From: Pleurocapsa sp. MO_226.B13
GTDB taxonomy: Bacteria > Cyanobacteriota > Cyanobacteriia > Cyanobacteriales > Xenococcaceae
Assembly (NCBI GenBank): GCA_030064795.1
Contig: JASJEI010000070.1
Location: 1 to 11,090, forward strand
Direction: 5' to 3'
DNA: 11,090 nt
Shown here: positions 1 to 6,348 of the stretch, in pieces
Layout: every line of letters begins with the position of its first letter
How positions within the stretch are numbered: the stretch's first letter is position 1
Program-made: the position numbers and the translations under genes
The notes under the pieces: model-generated
What the model saw: the letters and a program-made list of their open reading frames with translations, nothing else
The model's database searches: none
What the model was told of the DNA's origin: nothing

Positions 1-49
1 CATTTTGGAGTAATGCGATCGCGATCTGCGCATTAATCTACCGTACTAG

Positions 50-226
50 AGAAATATAATTTCCACGAAAAATATAGGGATTGACATAGATGTGTCAGGC
101 AGTCAGGATCGGGAGTATTCCCGATTTCAACACTTAGGAAAGGCAGGAAGTCAAGCACATATAGATGGAGTTTTAGCCGTAGTTAGACGAGCCCAAATTG
201 ATGAATTGACGCTTTGCCATAGATGA
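50..226 (+). pseudogene. Possible coding remnant without a clear start
   Basis: A frame is open from just after a TAG at 47-49 to a TGA at 224-226, about 58 codons. It has no ATG; the only plausible alternative initiator is a GTG at 92-94. The translation of the second half (for example GVLAVVRRAQIDELTLCHR) looks protein-like in composition and codon use, but I do not recognise the family. It could be the 3' remnant of a decayed gene, or an open frame by chance. It ends just upstream of the convergent lyase gene. Confidence is low. Confidence 0.2.
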
Positions 227-242
227 ACTAAACGACAGTTGG

Positions 243-758
243 TCAGATTTGTGGGGGTGCTTTGCGAATTTCTGAGTAAAAAGAAGTCTGTTTGTTACCA
301 TCTTGATATTTAACCACGGTAGTACGCATTTTAAAATTATCGCTGGCGAACCACTGACGTTCTTCAGCGTACATTCCGTCGGTTTCGATGGTCAAAGTCA
401 GGGCTTCATCTGTACCCAAAACATAGCTTCCAGAAACTTTAGCATCTTCGGGGCGAATTAATTTACCAGTGCGATCGTCATCGGGATTGCTTACTAAAAC
501 AACGATAGTAGAACCTACTTGTTTGGGTTTGCCCCAGTCTACAGAATTATCCCAACTTTGGATTGTTCCACCAACACTTAACTGAGGATCGAGATTATGT
601 TTTTGACATAATTGTGTGACTCGCTCATCCCCCGCAGGAATAAATTCGATGGTAATATCTGCTTTACTATTATTGACTTTATCTTCACCCAAAAAATAGT
701 TAGTACGCTGACTAAACCATCTACCTGCACTTAAATTTAGAAATTCTTTTAAATTCAT
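243..758 (-). CDS. cpcS: CpcS/CpeS-family phycobiliprotein chromophore lyase
   Basis: This 171-residue protein is a bilin lyase of the CpcS/CpeS family. Members have a lipocalin-like fold and attach phycocyanobilin or a related bilin to cysteines (typically the beta-84 position) of phycobiliproteins during phycobilisome assembly in the cytosol. Family hallmarks seen are the N-terminal MNLKEFLNLSAGRWFSQRT block (residues 1-19), the EERQWFASDNFKMRT block (132-146) and the closing FYSEIR (160-165). The length is normal for the family, about 170-200 residues. The ATG at 756-758 puts the conserved start block at residue 1; no strong Shine-Dalgarno is visible, only a purine run AGAGAG about 20 nt upstream. 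The gene diverges from the next gene across 107 bp. Cyanobacteria have several paralogues (CpcS, CpcU, CpeS, CpeU) and I cannot tell which one this is, so the symbol denotes the family. Confidence 0.85.
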   Translation of the reverse strand: MNLKEFLNLSAGRWFSQRTNYFLGEDKVNNSKADITIEFIPAGDERVTQLCQKHNLDPQLSVGGTIQSWDNSVDWGKPKQVGSTIVVLVSNPDDDRTGKLIRPEDAKVSGSYVLGTDEALTLTIETDGMYAEERQWFASDNFKMRTTVVKYQDGNKQTSFYSEIRKAPPQI

Positions 759-865
759 GATTATATTATTTTGTTAGTCTCTCTAAGGATTTTATAAAAT
801 TATTGCCGTTATTAGATTAAGCATAACTTGGTTTTTTTAGCAATACTTCAATCACTTCTAAGCAC

Positions 866-1366
866 ATGAATAGTCAACAAAATCATTCTACTTCCCTTGC
901 AGATTTACCTTCTCTAGAATTAACCTTGAACATTCTGCTCAATCGACAAGAAAAAGATTGGGGCTGTTTTCAAGTAGTTAAAGAAGAAGAATTTTATGCT
1001 TTGTATATTCCAACTCTAGATAGTTTTAAACTGTATAAAAACCCCAAAAGCGAAAACTACAAAGGATACTGGGTAAATTCCCGTTCGGAAATTTTACCAG
1101 ATATTAAAAATCGCCAGGAAAAACCCGATATATTTCTTCGCAACCGTAGTAAACAAATAGATGAAAGAAAGAAAAACTCTCGAACTCTAATCCGTAAAAA
1201 ACAGCGGATCGTCGAGGTAAAATATCGCTATAATCCTTGTCCAGAAATATATCGCTTAAACAAAATGATTGCTAAATTACTTCGCGATCGCATCGAGAGC
1301 AATCTGACTTTCTCTCCCGCAGAAGAAATCAAACCTTTGGTTTTGGCTACAGAAGTAGAAGAATAG
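866..1366 (+). CDS. Basic soluble protein of unknown function
   Basis: I do not recognise this 166-residue protein. It has no signal peptide or membrane segment. Residues about 18-70 alternate hydrophobic and aromatic residues in a way that suggests a small alpha/beta fold. Residues about 82-125 are very basic, including RNRSKQIDERKKNSR and RKKQR, which would suit nucleic-acid or phospholipid binding. The last 20 residues are acidic (ending ATEVEE). The AT-rich coding sequence and the HIP1 site at 1284-1291 match the rest of the window, so recent transfer is not indicated. It stands 92 bp before mtnP on the same strand, and could be co-transcribed, but nothing links the two functions. The ATG at 866 has only a weak upstream purine stretch. 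Confidence 0.65.
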   Translation: MNSQQNHSTSLADLPSLELTLNILLNRQEKDWGCFQVVKEEEFYALYIPTLDSFKLYKNPKSENYKGYWVNSRSEILPDIKNRQEKPDIFLRNRSKQIDERKKNSRTLIRKKQRIVEVKYRYNPCPEIYRLNKMIAKLLRDRIESNLTFSPAEEIKPLVLATEVEE

Positions 1367-1457
1367 ACTTAAATCCTAAGCTTTTGTAAAACTTCCATAG
1401 CATCGGTCAACTACTATCGCTAAAATAATCGGGCGTAACCAAATATCACTTAAGTTT

Positions 1458-2330
1458 ATGGTAGAAGCGAAAATTGGCATTATTGGCGGTAGTGGTTTGT
1501 ATAAAATGGACGCGCTCCAAGATGTTCGAGAGATCATCCTATCCACTCCCTTTGGCGATCCTTCCGATGCTCTAATTTTAGGAAAATTGGAGGGAGCTAC
1601 AGTAGCTTTTCTAGCTCGTCATGGACGCAATCATCATCTTCTACCTTCAGATTTACCTTTTCGGGCAAATATACACGCCATGAAACAATTGGGAGTAGAG
1701 TATCTTATTTCTGCTTCTGCGGTTGGCTCGCTTCAAGAAGCAGCCAAACCTTTAGATATAGTCATACCAGATCAATTTATCGATCGCACTAAAAATCGCA
1801 TCTCGACCTTTTTTGGTGAAGGGCTAGTAGCTCATATTACCTTTGGCGATCCTGTTTGTCCCAATTTAGCCGAGCTTTTAGCCGATGCTGTCGAATCTCT
1901 GAATTTATCGGATGTCGATTTACATCGTGGTGGAACTTATGTCTGTATGGAAGGGCCAGCATTTTCTACCAAGGCTGAATCCAATCTCTATCGCAGTTGG
2001 GGGGCAAAGGTGATTGGGATGACCAATTTACCCGAAGCCAAACTAGCTAGAGAAGCCGAAATTGCCTATGCTACTCTAGCTTTAGTTACCGATTATGATT
2101 GCTGGCATGACGACTATGAGAGTGTTTCTGTAGAAATGGTGATTGCTAATCTGCAACGCAATGCGGTTAATGCCCAAAAAATAATTCAAGAAACCGTCAA
2201 AAGATTAAACGCTAATCCTCCAGAGTCGCCCGCCCATTCAGCTTTAAAATATGCTATCTTGACTCCTCCTGACAAGATTCCCAGCGCGACTAAGAAAAAA
2301 CTAGAATTATTAATCAAAAAATATTTTTAA
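1458..2330 (+). CDS. mtnP: S-methyl-5'-thioadenosine phosphorylase
   Basis: MtnP splits 5'-methylthioadenosine with phosphate to adenine and 5-methylthioribose 1-phosphate, the entry step of methionine salvage after polyamine and related synthesis; it is cytosolic and usually trimeric. The 290-residue length is normal for the family. Motifs in order are the phosphate-binding GGSGLY (10-15), RHGRNH (54-59), SASAVGSL (85-92), [12 protein letters not shown] (164-175), [15 protein letters not shown] (188-202) and TDYDCWHDD (211-219). The two aspartates of TDYDCW correspond to those that select adenine in human MTAP, which separates this protein from guanosine/inosine phosphorylases. The ATG at 1458 places the beta strand before GGSG at the N-terminus as in the family; there is no strong Shine-Dalgarno. 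No other salvage genes (mtnA, mtnB, mtnC) are beside it. It converges on lysS. Confidence 0.95.
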   Translation: MVEAKIGIIGGSGLYKMDALQDVREIILSTPFGDPSDALILGKLEGATVAFLARHGRNHHLLPSDLPFRANIHAMKQLGVEYLISASAVGSLQEAAKPLDIVIPDQFIDRTKNRISTFFGEGLVAHITFGDPVCPNLAELLADAVESLNLSDVDLHRGGTYVCMEGPAFSTKAESNLYRSWGAKVIGMTNLPEAKLAREAEIAYATLALVTDYDCWHDDYESVSVEMVIANLQRNAVNAQKIIQETVKRLNANPPESPAHSALKYAILTPPDKIPSATKKKLELLIKKYF

Positions 2331-2345
2331 TCCAATTTTTAATTC

Positions 2346-2391
2346 AGTAGCGATCGCACCAAGGCAAAGTCAAGCTGATGCGATCGCTATT
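2346..2391. terminator. HIP1-based inverted repeat between convergent genes
   Basis: TAGCGATCGCA at 2348-2358 is exactly the reverse complement of TGCGATCGCTA at 2379-2389, giving 11 paired bases. One wobble plus one further pair extends this to 13, around a 20-nt loop. It fills most of the 65-bp gap between the stops of mtnP (plus) and lysS (minus), so its position suits a bidirectional terminator. No proper U-tract follows on either strand, so termination is inference. Each arm contains a whole HIP1 octamer, itself a palindrome, so the two arms could also be independent HIP1 sites. Confidence 0.4.
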
Positions 2392-2395
2392 CTCA

Positions 2396-4120
2396 TTAAA
2401 TTTCGCGATCGCAGCCAAATTTATCTCTAATTTGAGCATTAAAATATTGCCCCACCGAACTACTTTCTTTTAACTCTTTGTAGATCTTTTCGGGGACATC
2501 TAAATATTGATAAACGCTACCGTTGCCAAAGGTAATGCGAAGAATTTGCTTCTCCGCATCATAATCAAACTCTTTAATTGCACTACTTTGACTTTTTAGT
2601 AGGGGAAAAGCAATCACATCGCGGATACTAGGAGAGTCGGTAAGCAGCATCACCAAGCGATCGATCCCCATGCCCATACCCACAGTGGGAGGCATACCAT
2701 ATTCTAGGGCAGCGAGAAAGTCTTCATCTACATCATTAGCTTCTAAATCGCCCGCAGCTTTTTTAGCTGCTTGTGCCTCTAATCTTTGTCTTTGATCTAA
2801 AGGATCGGTTAACTCAGAAAAACCATTAGCAGTTTCTCTTCCTACCATAAATAATTCAAACCTTTCGACTAGTCCTGGTTTACTGCGGTGGGGTTTAGCC
2901 AGAGGTGATATTTCTATAGGATAATCAGTGACAAAAGTAGGTTGAATTAGAGTTTCTTCTACTTTTTGTTCAAAAGCTTCATTAAGTAGTTTACCTATGC
3001 TTTGACAGTCATTGGGTATTTCTATGCCTGCATCTTTGGCTGCTTTAGCTGCTGCTTCAAAGTTACTAAAAGAATTGAAATCTAAGCCCGTCGCTTCTTG
3101 TACCAACTCGTGCATAGTTACTCTACGAAAAGGCGGAGTAAGATCGACTTCTTCTCCTTGATAATTAACCTTAGTTGTACCTAAGACTTCTTGGGCTACC
3201 TCGCTAATCATGTTTTCGGTTAATGCCATCATGTCGTGATAATCAGCATATGCCTGGTAAACCTCAATGGAAGTAAATTCGGGGTTATGACGGGTGGATA
3301 CCCCTTCGTTACGGAAAATTCTGCCCAGTTCAAAAACACGCTCAAACCCACCCACAATTAGTCTTTTGAGGTGTAACTCGGTAGCGATACGGAGATAGAG
3401 ATCCATTTCCAGAGTATTGTGATAGGTGATAAACGGACGAGCTTCCGCACCACCAGCTTCACTTTGCAATACTGGGGTTTCGATTTCGAGAAAGTCTCTG
3501 GTTTCTAAATAACGGCGTATTGCTGCGGTAATTTTTGCCCGAATCCGAAAAGTCTCTCTAACTTGAGGATTGACGATTAAATCGACATAACGCTGACGAT
3601 AGCGTTTTTCAGTATCGGTTAAACCATGCCATTTGTCAGGGAGGGGTAACAAAGATTTGGTCAAAATTTGAAACTCGCTGACATATACAGAAAGTTCGCC
3701 TTTTTCAGTTCTTTTGATCGTACCTTTAACCCCTAAAATGTCTCCCGTATCGGAAAGCCTTTTGAGATGATTAAACGCCCCCACCAAGACTTCAGACATG
3801 GTGCTATTGATTCTTTTTTTATCTAGGTAAAGCTGAATTTTACCTGTTTCATCCTGCAATTCAAAAAATGCCAGTTTACCAAAGACACGACGCGCCCTAA
3901 TTCTACCTGCGATCGCTACTTCGTCTTCTACTTCTTCGCCAGCAGCAAGATCGAGATATTTTTCCTGTAATTCGACAGCATGATGACTAGATTCCCATTT
4001 ATAAGCGTAAGGATTTAGTCCCAACTCCTTGATTTGGGCTATCTTCTCAATTCTAGTGGCGCGAATTTCTTCTAAATTAGAACCACCTTGGGGCTTGTTG
4101 CGGGAATTGTCTTCTGCCAT
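2396..4120 (-). CDS. lysS: Lysyl-tRNA synthetase, class II, with C-terminal KTSC domain
   Basis: LysRS charges tRNA-Lys with lysine using ATP in the cytosol. The 574-residue protein has an N-terminal OB-fold anticodon-binding domain (about residues 65-155) and a class II catalytic core. Motif 1 lies around [13 protein letters not shown] (173-185) and [14 protein letters not shown] (206-219), motif 2 is [15 protein letters not shown] (259-273), and motif 3 is [13 protein letters not shown] (481-493). [11 protein letters not shown] (220-230) and [12 protein letters not shown] (429-440) are typical of the enzyme. Bacterial LysRS usually stops soon after FPLLK (505-509) at about 500-510 residues. 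Here about 62 more residues form a KTSC domain, recognised by its central YxY (VYQYLDVP, 537-543), a domain of unknown role known from the C-termini of some LysRS. The ATG at 4118-4120 is preceded by AGG at suitable spacing (AGGTAGTAATG). Confidence 0.97.
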   Translation of the reverse strand: MAEDNSRNKPQGGSNLEEIRATRIEKIAQIKELGLNPYAYKWESSHHAVELQEKYLDLAAGEEVEDEVAIAGRIRARRVFGKLAFFELQDETGKIQLYLDKKRINSTMSEVLVGAFNHLKRLSDTGDILGVKGTIKRTEKGELSVYVSEFQILTKSLLPLPDKWHGLTDTEKRYRQRYVDLIVNPQVRETFRIRAKITAAIRRYLETRDFLEIETPVLQSEAGGAEARPFITYHNTLEMDLYLRIATELHLKRLIVGGFERVFELGRIFRNEGVSTRHNPEFTSIEVYQAYADYHDMMALTENMISEVAQEVLGTTKVNYQGEEVDLTPPFRRVTMHELVQEATGLDFNSFSNFEAAAKAAKDAGIEIPNDCQSIGKLLNEAFEQKVEETLIQPTFVTDYPIEISPLAKPHRSKPGLVERFELFMVGRETANGFSELTDPLDQRQRLEAQAAKKAAGDLEANDVDEDFLAALEYGMPPTVGMGMGIDRLVMLLTDSPSIRDVIAFPLLKSQSSAIKEFDYDAEKQILRITFGNGSVYQYLDVPEKIYKELKESSSVGQYFNAQIRDKFGCDREI

Positions 4121-4227
4121 TACTACCTGTATATTTGTGAGGATGAAATTAATTAAGCTGCCAGTTATACTTTTAATCTTATCGATCGCAAGATAATGCG
4201 TTTGATAATTTTGGCAAACAGTATTGA

Positions 4228-4233
4228 ATTATA
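4228..4233 (-). promoter_or_regulatory. Candidate -10 element for lysS
   Basis: Read on the minus strand this is a perfect TATAAT, about 108 nt upstream of the lysS start codon. No convincing -35 hexamer sits 16-18 bp further upstream (TCGGTT is the best there), so it is only a candidate. It would give lysS a leader of about 100 nt. No T-box is expected or seen in this leader. Confidence 0.3.
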
Positions 4234-4315
4234 ACGTATCAGAGAGCTTTAACCGAGCCGATTTTGTTTCTTATTTGTTCTTAATCTTGAGTAGAAATTC
4301 CTCGCCAATAATTGA

Positions 4316-4852
4316 TTAGCTCAAATCGCATCCGCCGAGATCGCAATCTCCCAACTCACAATCATTACAGTCACCACAGTCCGAAATCAGAAAACTCAAA
4401 TCGAGCCAATCCCAACAGCTTCCACATTCTTGACTCTTTCTTGTTGGTTTCTGTCTGCGATAATTAGCAGTAGTTTGCAAAATTGTGGCTGCTTGTTGGC
4501 AATCGATTAAACGTTGTTGCAATAAAATAGCAGCAGTGCTTAAATCGCGATCGCTTATGCAGTTATAAAAATAGTCGGAACAAGATTGCTGGTTATATAA
4601 CTTTCTATAAGCACAGGAAAAACCTTTGTGAGGCGAAATGTATAACTGATAGCCTCGAACAAGAAGTAAAATCAATTTCTCGCTCTGCTTCTCCAGTCCC
4701 CAAGTCGCTGCTATCTTGGCGATCGCAGTCAAAACCTTGAGTATAAAGGTGATTTTTCCTGGTTTTTGAACCGATGATGCTGTATTCAAGATAAATATAT
4801 TTAGATCGAGAACTATTGCTTCAAATTTGGCATGACTCAACTCAATTGTCAT
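4316..4852 (-). CDS. YidD-like membrane protein insertion factor with Cys-rich tail
   Basis: The centre of this 178-residue protein matches the YidD family (Pfam PF01809): LLVRGYQLYISPHKGFSC (63-80), then SCSDYFYNCI (90-99), corresponding to the RxYQxxxSP and CxxSCSxYxxxA signatures. YidD proteins lie at the inner face of the cytoplasmic membrane and are linked to YidC/Sec-dependent insertion. Compared with standard YidD of about 70-100 residues, this one has a roughly 60-residue N-terminal extension. It also has residues AYRKLYNQQ between the two Cys positions, and a C-terminal tail with seven cysteines (143, 146, 159, 162, 165, 170, 175) in DCGDCNDCELGDCDLGGC. Such Cys-rich tails suggest metal binding, which is inference. 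The N-terminus depends on the ATG at 4850-4852, which lacks a Shine-Dalgarno; the true start could be internal. No yidC, rnpA or rpmH is adjacent. Confidence 0.75.
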   Translation of the reverse strand: MTIELSHAKFEAIVLDLNIFILNTASSVQKPGKITFILKVLTAIAKIAATWGLEKQSEKLILLLVRGYQLYISPHKGFSCAYRKLYNQQSCSDYFYNCISDRDLSTAAILLQQRLIDCQQAATILQTTANYRRQKPTRKSQECGSCWDWLDLSFLISDCGDCNDCELGDCDLGGCDLS

Positions 4853-4860
4853 TGATACTG

Positions 4861-4966
4861 TGGTTATACCAATTCTCTATAACAATGCACTCTTCTTAAA
4901 TTTAACCCCTTTGTGCCTCTGCGCCTCTGCGCCTTATGCGAAGCGGTATCCTTTAGGACTGCGTGA
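4861..4966. repeat. Patchwork of dispersed cyanobacterial intergenic repeats
   Basis: The spacer between the YidD-like gene and the methyltransferase contains three repeat-like pieces in a row. They are GGTTATACCAATTCTCTATA (4862-4881), a tandem 8-mer in three copies (GTGCCTCT, GCGCCTCT, GCGCCTTA at 4913-4936), and GCGAAGCGGTATCCTTTAGG (4938-4957), followed by ACTGCGTGAG. From general knowledge of cyanobacterial genomes, strings of this kind recur many times in intergenic regions; the copy number in this genome cannot be seen from one window. A plus-strand open frame runs through it but is not credible as a gene. Confidence 0.6.
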
Positions 4967-5056
4967 GAATAAACTCAAAATATTCAGTGTAGCTTCAAGA
5001 AGAAATGGTATTAGTTTCTTCTCGCTATCATTAATGAAAAACCAGATTTTCCGAGA

Positions 5057-5731
5057 ATGTTTGAACAGCAACCAAAATCCATACGCGACAAGGTAGAACG
5101 ACTAGCTACAGAATCAATTCGCCAACAAGATCCTACTGGCTGGTTTGAACCTTTGTATGCTGCTGCTAGAGGTGATTCTGCTCAAGTACCCTGGGCAAAA
5201 AATCAAGCCCATCCTTATTTACAGGAATGGTTAAAAAAATATCCACTCCAAGCCCAAGGAAAATCTGCTTTAGTCATTGGTTGTGGTTTGGGAGATGATG
5301 CCGAACTTTTGTCTGGTGTCGGTTATCGGGTAACGGCGTTTGATATTTCTCCTACGGCGATCGCCTGGTGCCAACAAAGGTTTCCCGAATCTGCTGTTAA
5401 TTATCAAGTAGGAGATTTATTTAATTTAGATCCCCAATGGCAACATAAGTTCGATCTGGTTTATGAATGTCGCAATATTCAGGCTTTACCTTTAAATGTG
5501 CGATCGCAAGTTATTAAAGCGATCGCGCCTTTGGTAGCACCTCAAGGAACTTTGTTGGTTATTACTCGTTACCGCAACGATGATACTATCCCCGAAGGAC
5601 CACCTTGGGCTTTATCCGATCGGGAGTTGTCTTTATTTACTGAGTTAGGTTTATCTGAAATACGTCGCGATCGCTTTATTGAAGGAGAAGAAATTACCGT
5701 CGAACAACATCGAATTGAGTATCGTCGTTGA
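5057..5731 (+). CDS. Class I SAM-dependent methyltransferase (TPMT-like)
   Basis: This 224-residue protein is a Rossmann-fold methyltransferase. Motif I, the SAM-binding glycine loop, is ALVIGCGLGDDAELL (71-85). The acidic end of strand 2 is VTAFDISPTAIAWCQQRFP (92-110), motif II is YQVGDLFNL (116-124), and the strand-4 region is FDLVYECRNIQALP (132-145). The N-terminal half, with WFEPLYAAARGD (29-40) and PWAKNQAHPYLQEWL (45-59), resembles the thiopurine S-methyltransferase family and its bacterial relatives acting on thiol, tellurite/selenium or halide substrates. The substrate cannot be read from the sequence. The ATG at 5057 has a weak GAGA just upstream. It lies downstream of a repeat-rich spacer, with no obvious operon partner. 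Confidence 0.85.
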   Translation: MFEQQPKSIRDKVERLATESIRQQDPTGWFEPLYAAARGDSAQVPWAKNQAHPYLQEWLKKYPLQAQGKSALVIGCGLGDDAELLSGVGYRVTAFDISPTAIAWCQQRFPESAVNYQVGDLFNLDPQWQHKFDLVYECRNIQALPLNVRSQVIKAIAPLVAPQGTLLVITRYRNDDTIPEGPPWALSDRELSLFTELGLSEIRRDRFIEGEEITVEQHRIEYRR

Positions 5732-5835
5732 TTTTCAATACTTCGTAGAAATTAACTGTGTGGATAGTTCGGATCACAGCCTTCGATTTCAACCATAAAT
5801 AAGATGTAATCAGTTTAAATAAGCAATTGATAAAT

Positions 5836-5973
5836 ATGATTACAACTACTAAAACTCAGACGGTTTCTCGTTCTAACACTCGCAATGATTGGTCATTTCT
5901 GCCTACAGCCTTTAGTGCTTTAGCAGGAGTCGGTATTGGTGTGGCGATCGCCAATTATCTGGGCTGGATCTAA
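5836..5973 (+). CDS. Small single-span membrane protein
   Basis: A complete 45-codon frame runs from ATG 5836-5838 to TAA 5971-5973. The first half is polar and Thr/Ser/Asn-rich (MITTTKTQTVSRSNTRNDW). The second half, FLPTAFSALAGVGIGVAIAN, is a glycine/alanine-rich hydrophobic stretch long enough for one membrane span, followed by YLGWI. Such short one-helix proteins are common in cyanobacterial thylakoid complexes, but I do not recognise this one as any named subunit. Support for it being real is the clean protein-like composition, a HIP1 site (GCGATCGC) used inside the span, and otherwise non-coding surroundings. There is no Shine-Dalgarno. A TGTAAT at 5805-5810 could be a -10 element. Confidence 0.55.
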   Translation: MITTTKTQTVSRSNTRNDWSFLPTAFSALAGVGIGVAIANYLGWI

Positions 5974-6030
5974 TTCAACTAATCCACCTAAAAGAGCGCG
6001 ATCAGAGTAATTTGAGGTATTAGAAGAGTC

Positions 6031-6060
6031 CACAGATAAACGCAGATAAACACAGATATA
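6031..6060. repeat. Three tandem copies of a 10-bp unit
   Basis: CACAGATAAA, CGCAGATAAA and CACAGATATA stand head to tail with one or two differences each. Very similar CAGATAAACGCAGATAAACA strings are familiar in cyanobacterial intergenic DNA. There is no open frame across it and no spacer structure, so it is not a CRISPR array. Confidence 0.65.
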
Positions 6061-6106
6061 GCAATATTATATGATTTGTGAGAAGCTGGACAGCTAGATG
6101 TTTTTT

Positions 6107-6130
6107 GTCATTAGTTCTTGGTCATTAGTT
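6107..6130. repeat. Direct repeat GTCATTAGTT x2
   Basis: GTCATTAGTT occurs at 6107-6116 and again at 6121-6130, with four bases between, giving a 14-bp period. GTCATTAGT repeats are another common class of cyanobacterial intergenic repeat. It lies 47 bp after the tandem 10-mer, so the 375-bp stretch from 5974 to 6348 is largely repeats, plus the hairpin at 6207-6248; I see no gene in it. Confidence 0.5.
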
Positions 6131-6206
6131 TTATTCTCACATTTGATTCCTGATTGCTATAGGTATTTTCCTTTCCTATTGCACTATTTTAAGTGTGTCA
6201 GTCCAC

Positions 6207-6248
6207 TACTTCGTCGAGCATGATATATCCATGTCCCTCGACGAAGTA
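6207..6248 (+). promoter_or_regulatory. Long hairpin upstream of the phosphoesterase gene
   Basis: TACTTCGTCGAG (6207-6218) and CTCGACGAAGTA (6237-6248) are perfect 12-bp reverse complements. The 18-nt loop contains CATG twice (6219-6222 and 6230-6233), able to pair and lengthen the stem. A further copy of CTTCGTCG at 6261-6268 can pair with the same CGACGAAG (6239-6246), giving a second, mutually exclusive hairpin. The structure ends about 100 nt before the phosphoesterase start. No U-tract follows, so a simple terminator is unlikely. A leader control element or a mobile palindromic repeat are both possible. Confidence 0.5.
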
Positions 6249-6348
6249 ATCTTCAACTCGCTTCGTCGCCAAATTATTTCCTACCCGATAAATATTTCCA
6301 GTCAAGCTACAATAAACGAGTATTGTCTCGCTGTCACTAACTGTTTTG

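Noticed and set aside
4121..4315. Riboswitch or T-box in the lysS leader
   Set aside because: No specifier-loop or antiterminator features and no lysine-riboswitch core could be recognised by eye.
4860..5096. Plus-strand open frame of 78 codons
   Set aside because: It runs through dispersed intergenic repeats and overlaps the start of the methyltransferase gene in another frame; the translation is low-complexity repeat sequence.
5754..5780. Possible hairpin CTGTG...CACAG upstream of the small membrane protein
   Set aside because: Only five paired bases around a 14-nt loop; expected by chance.
6031..6060. CRISPR-like array
   Set aside because: The 10-bp units are directly tandem with no spacers, far too short for CRISPR repeats, and no cas genes are present.
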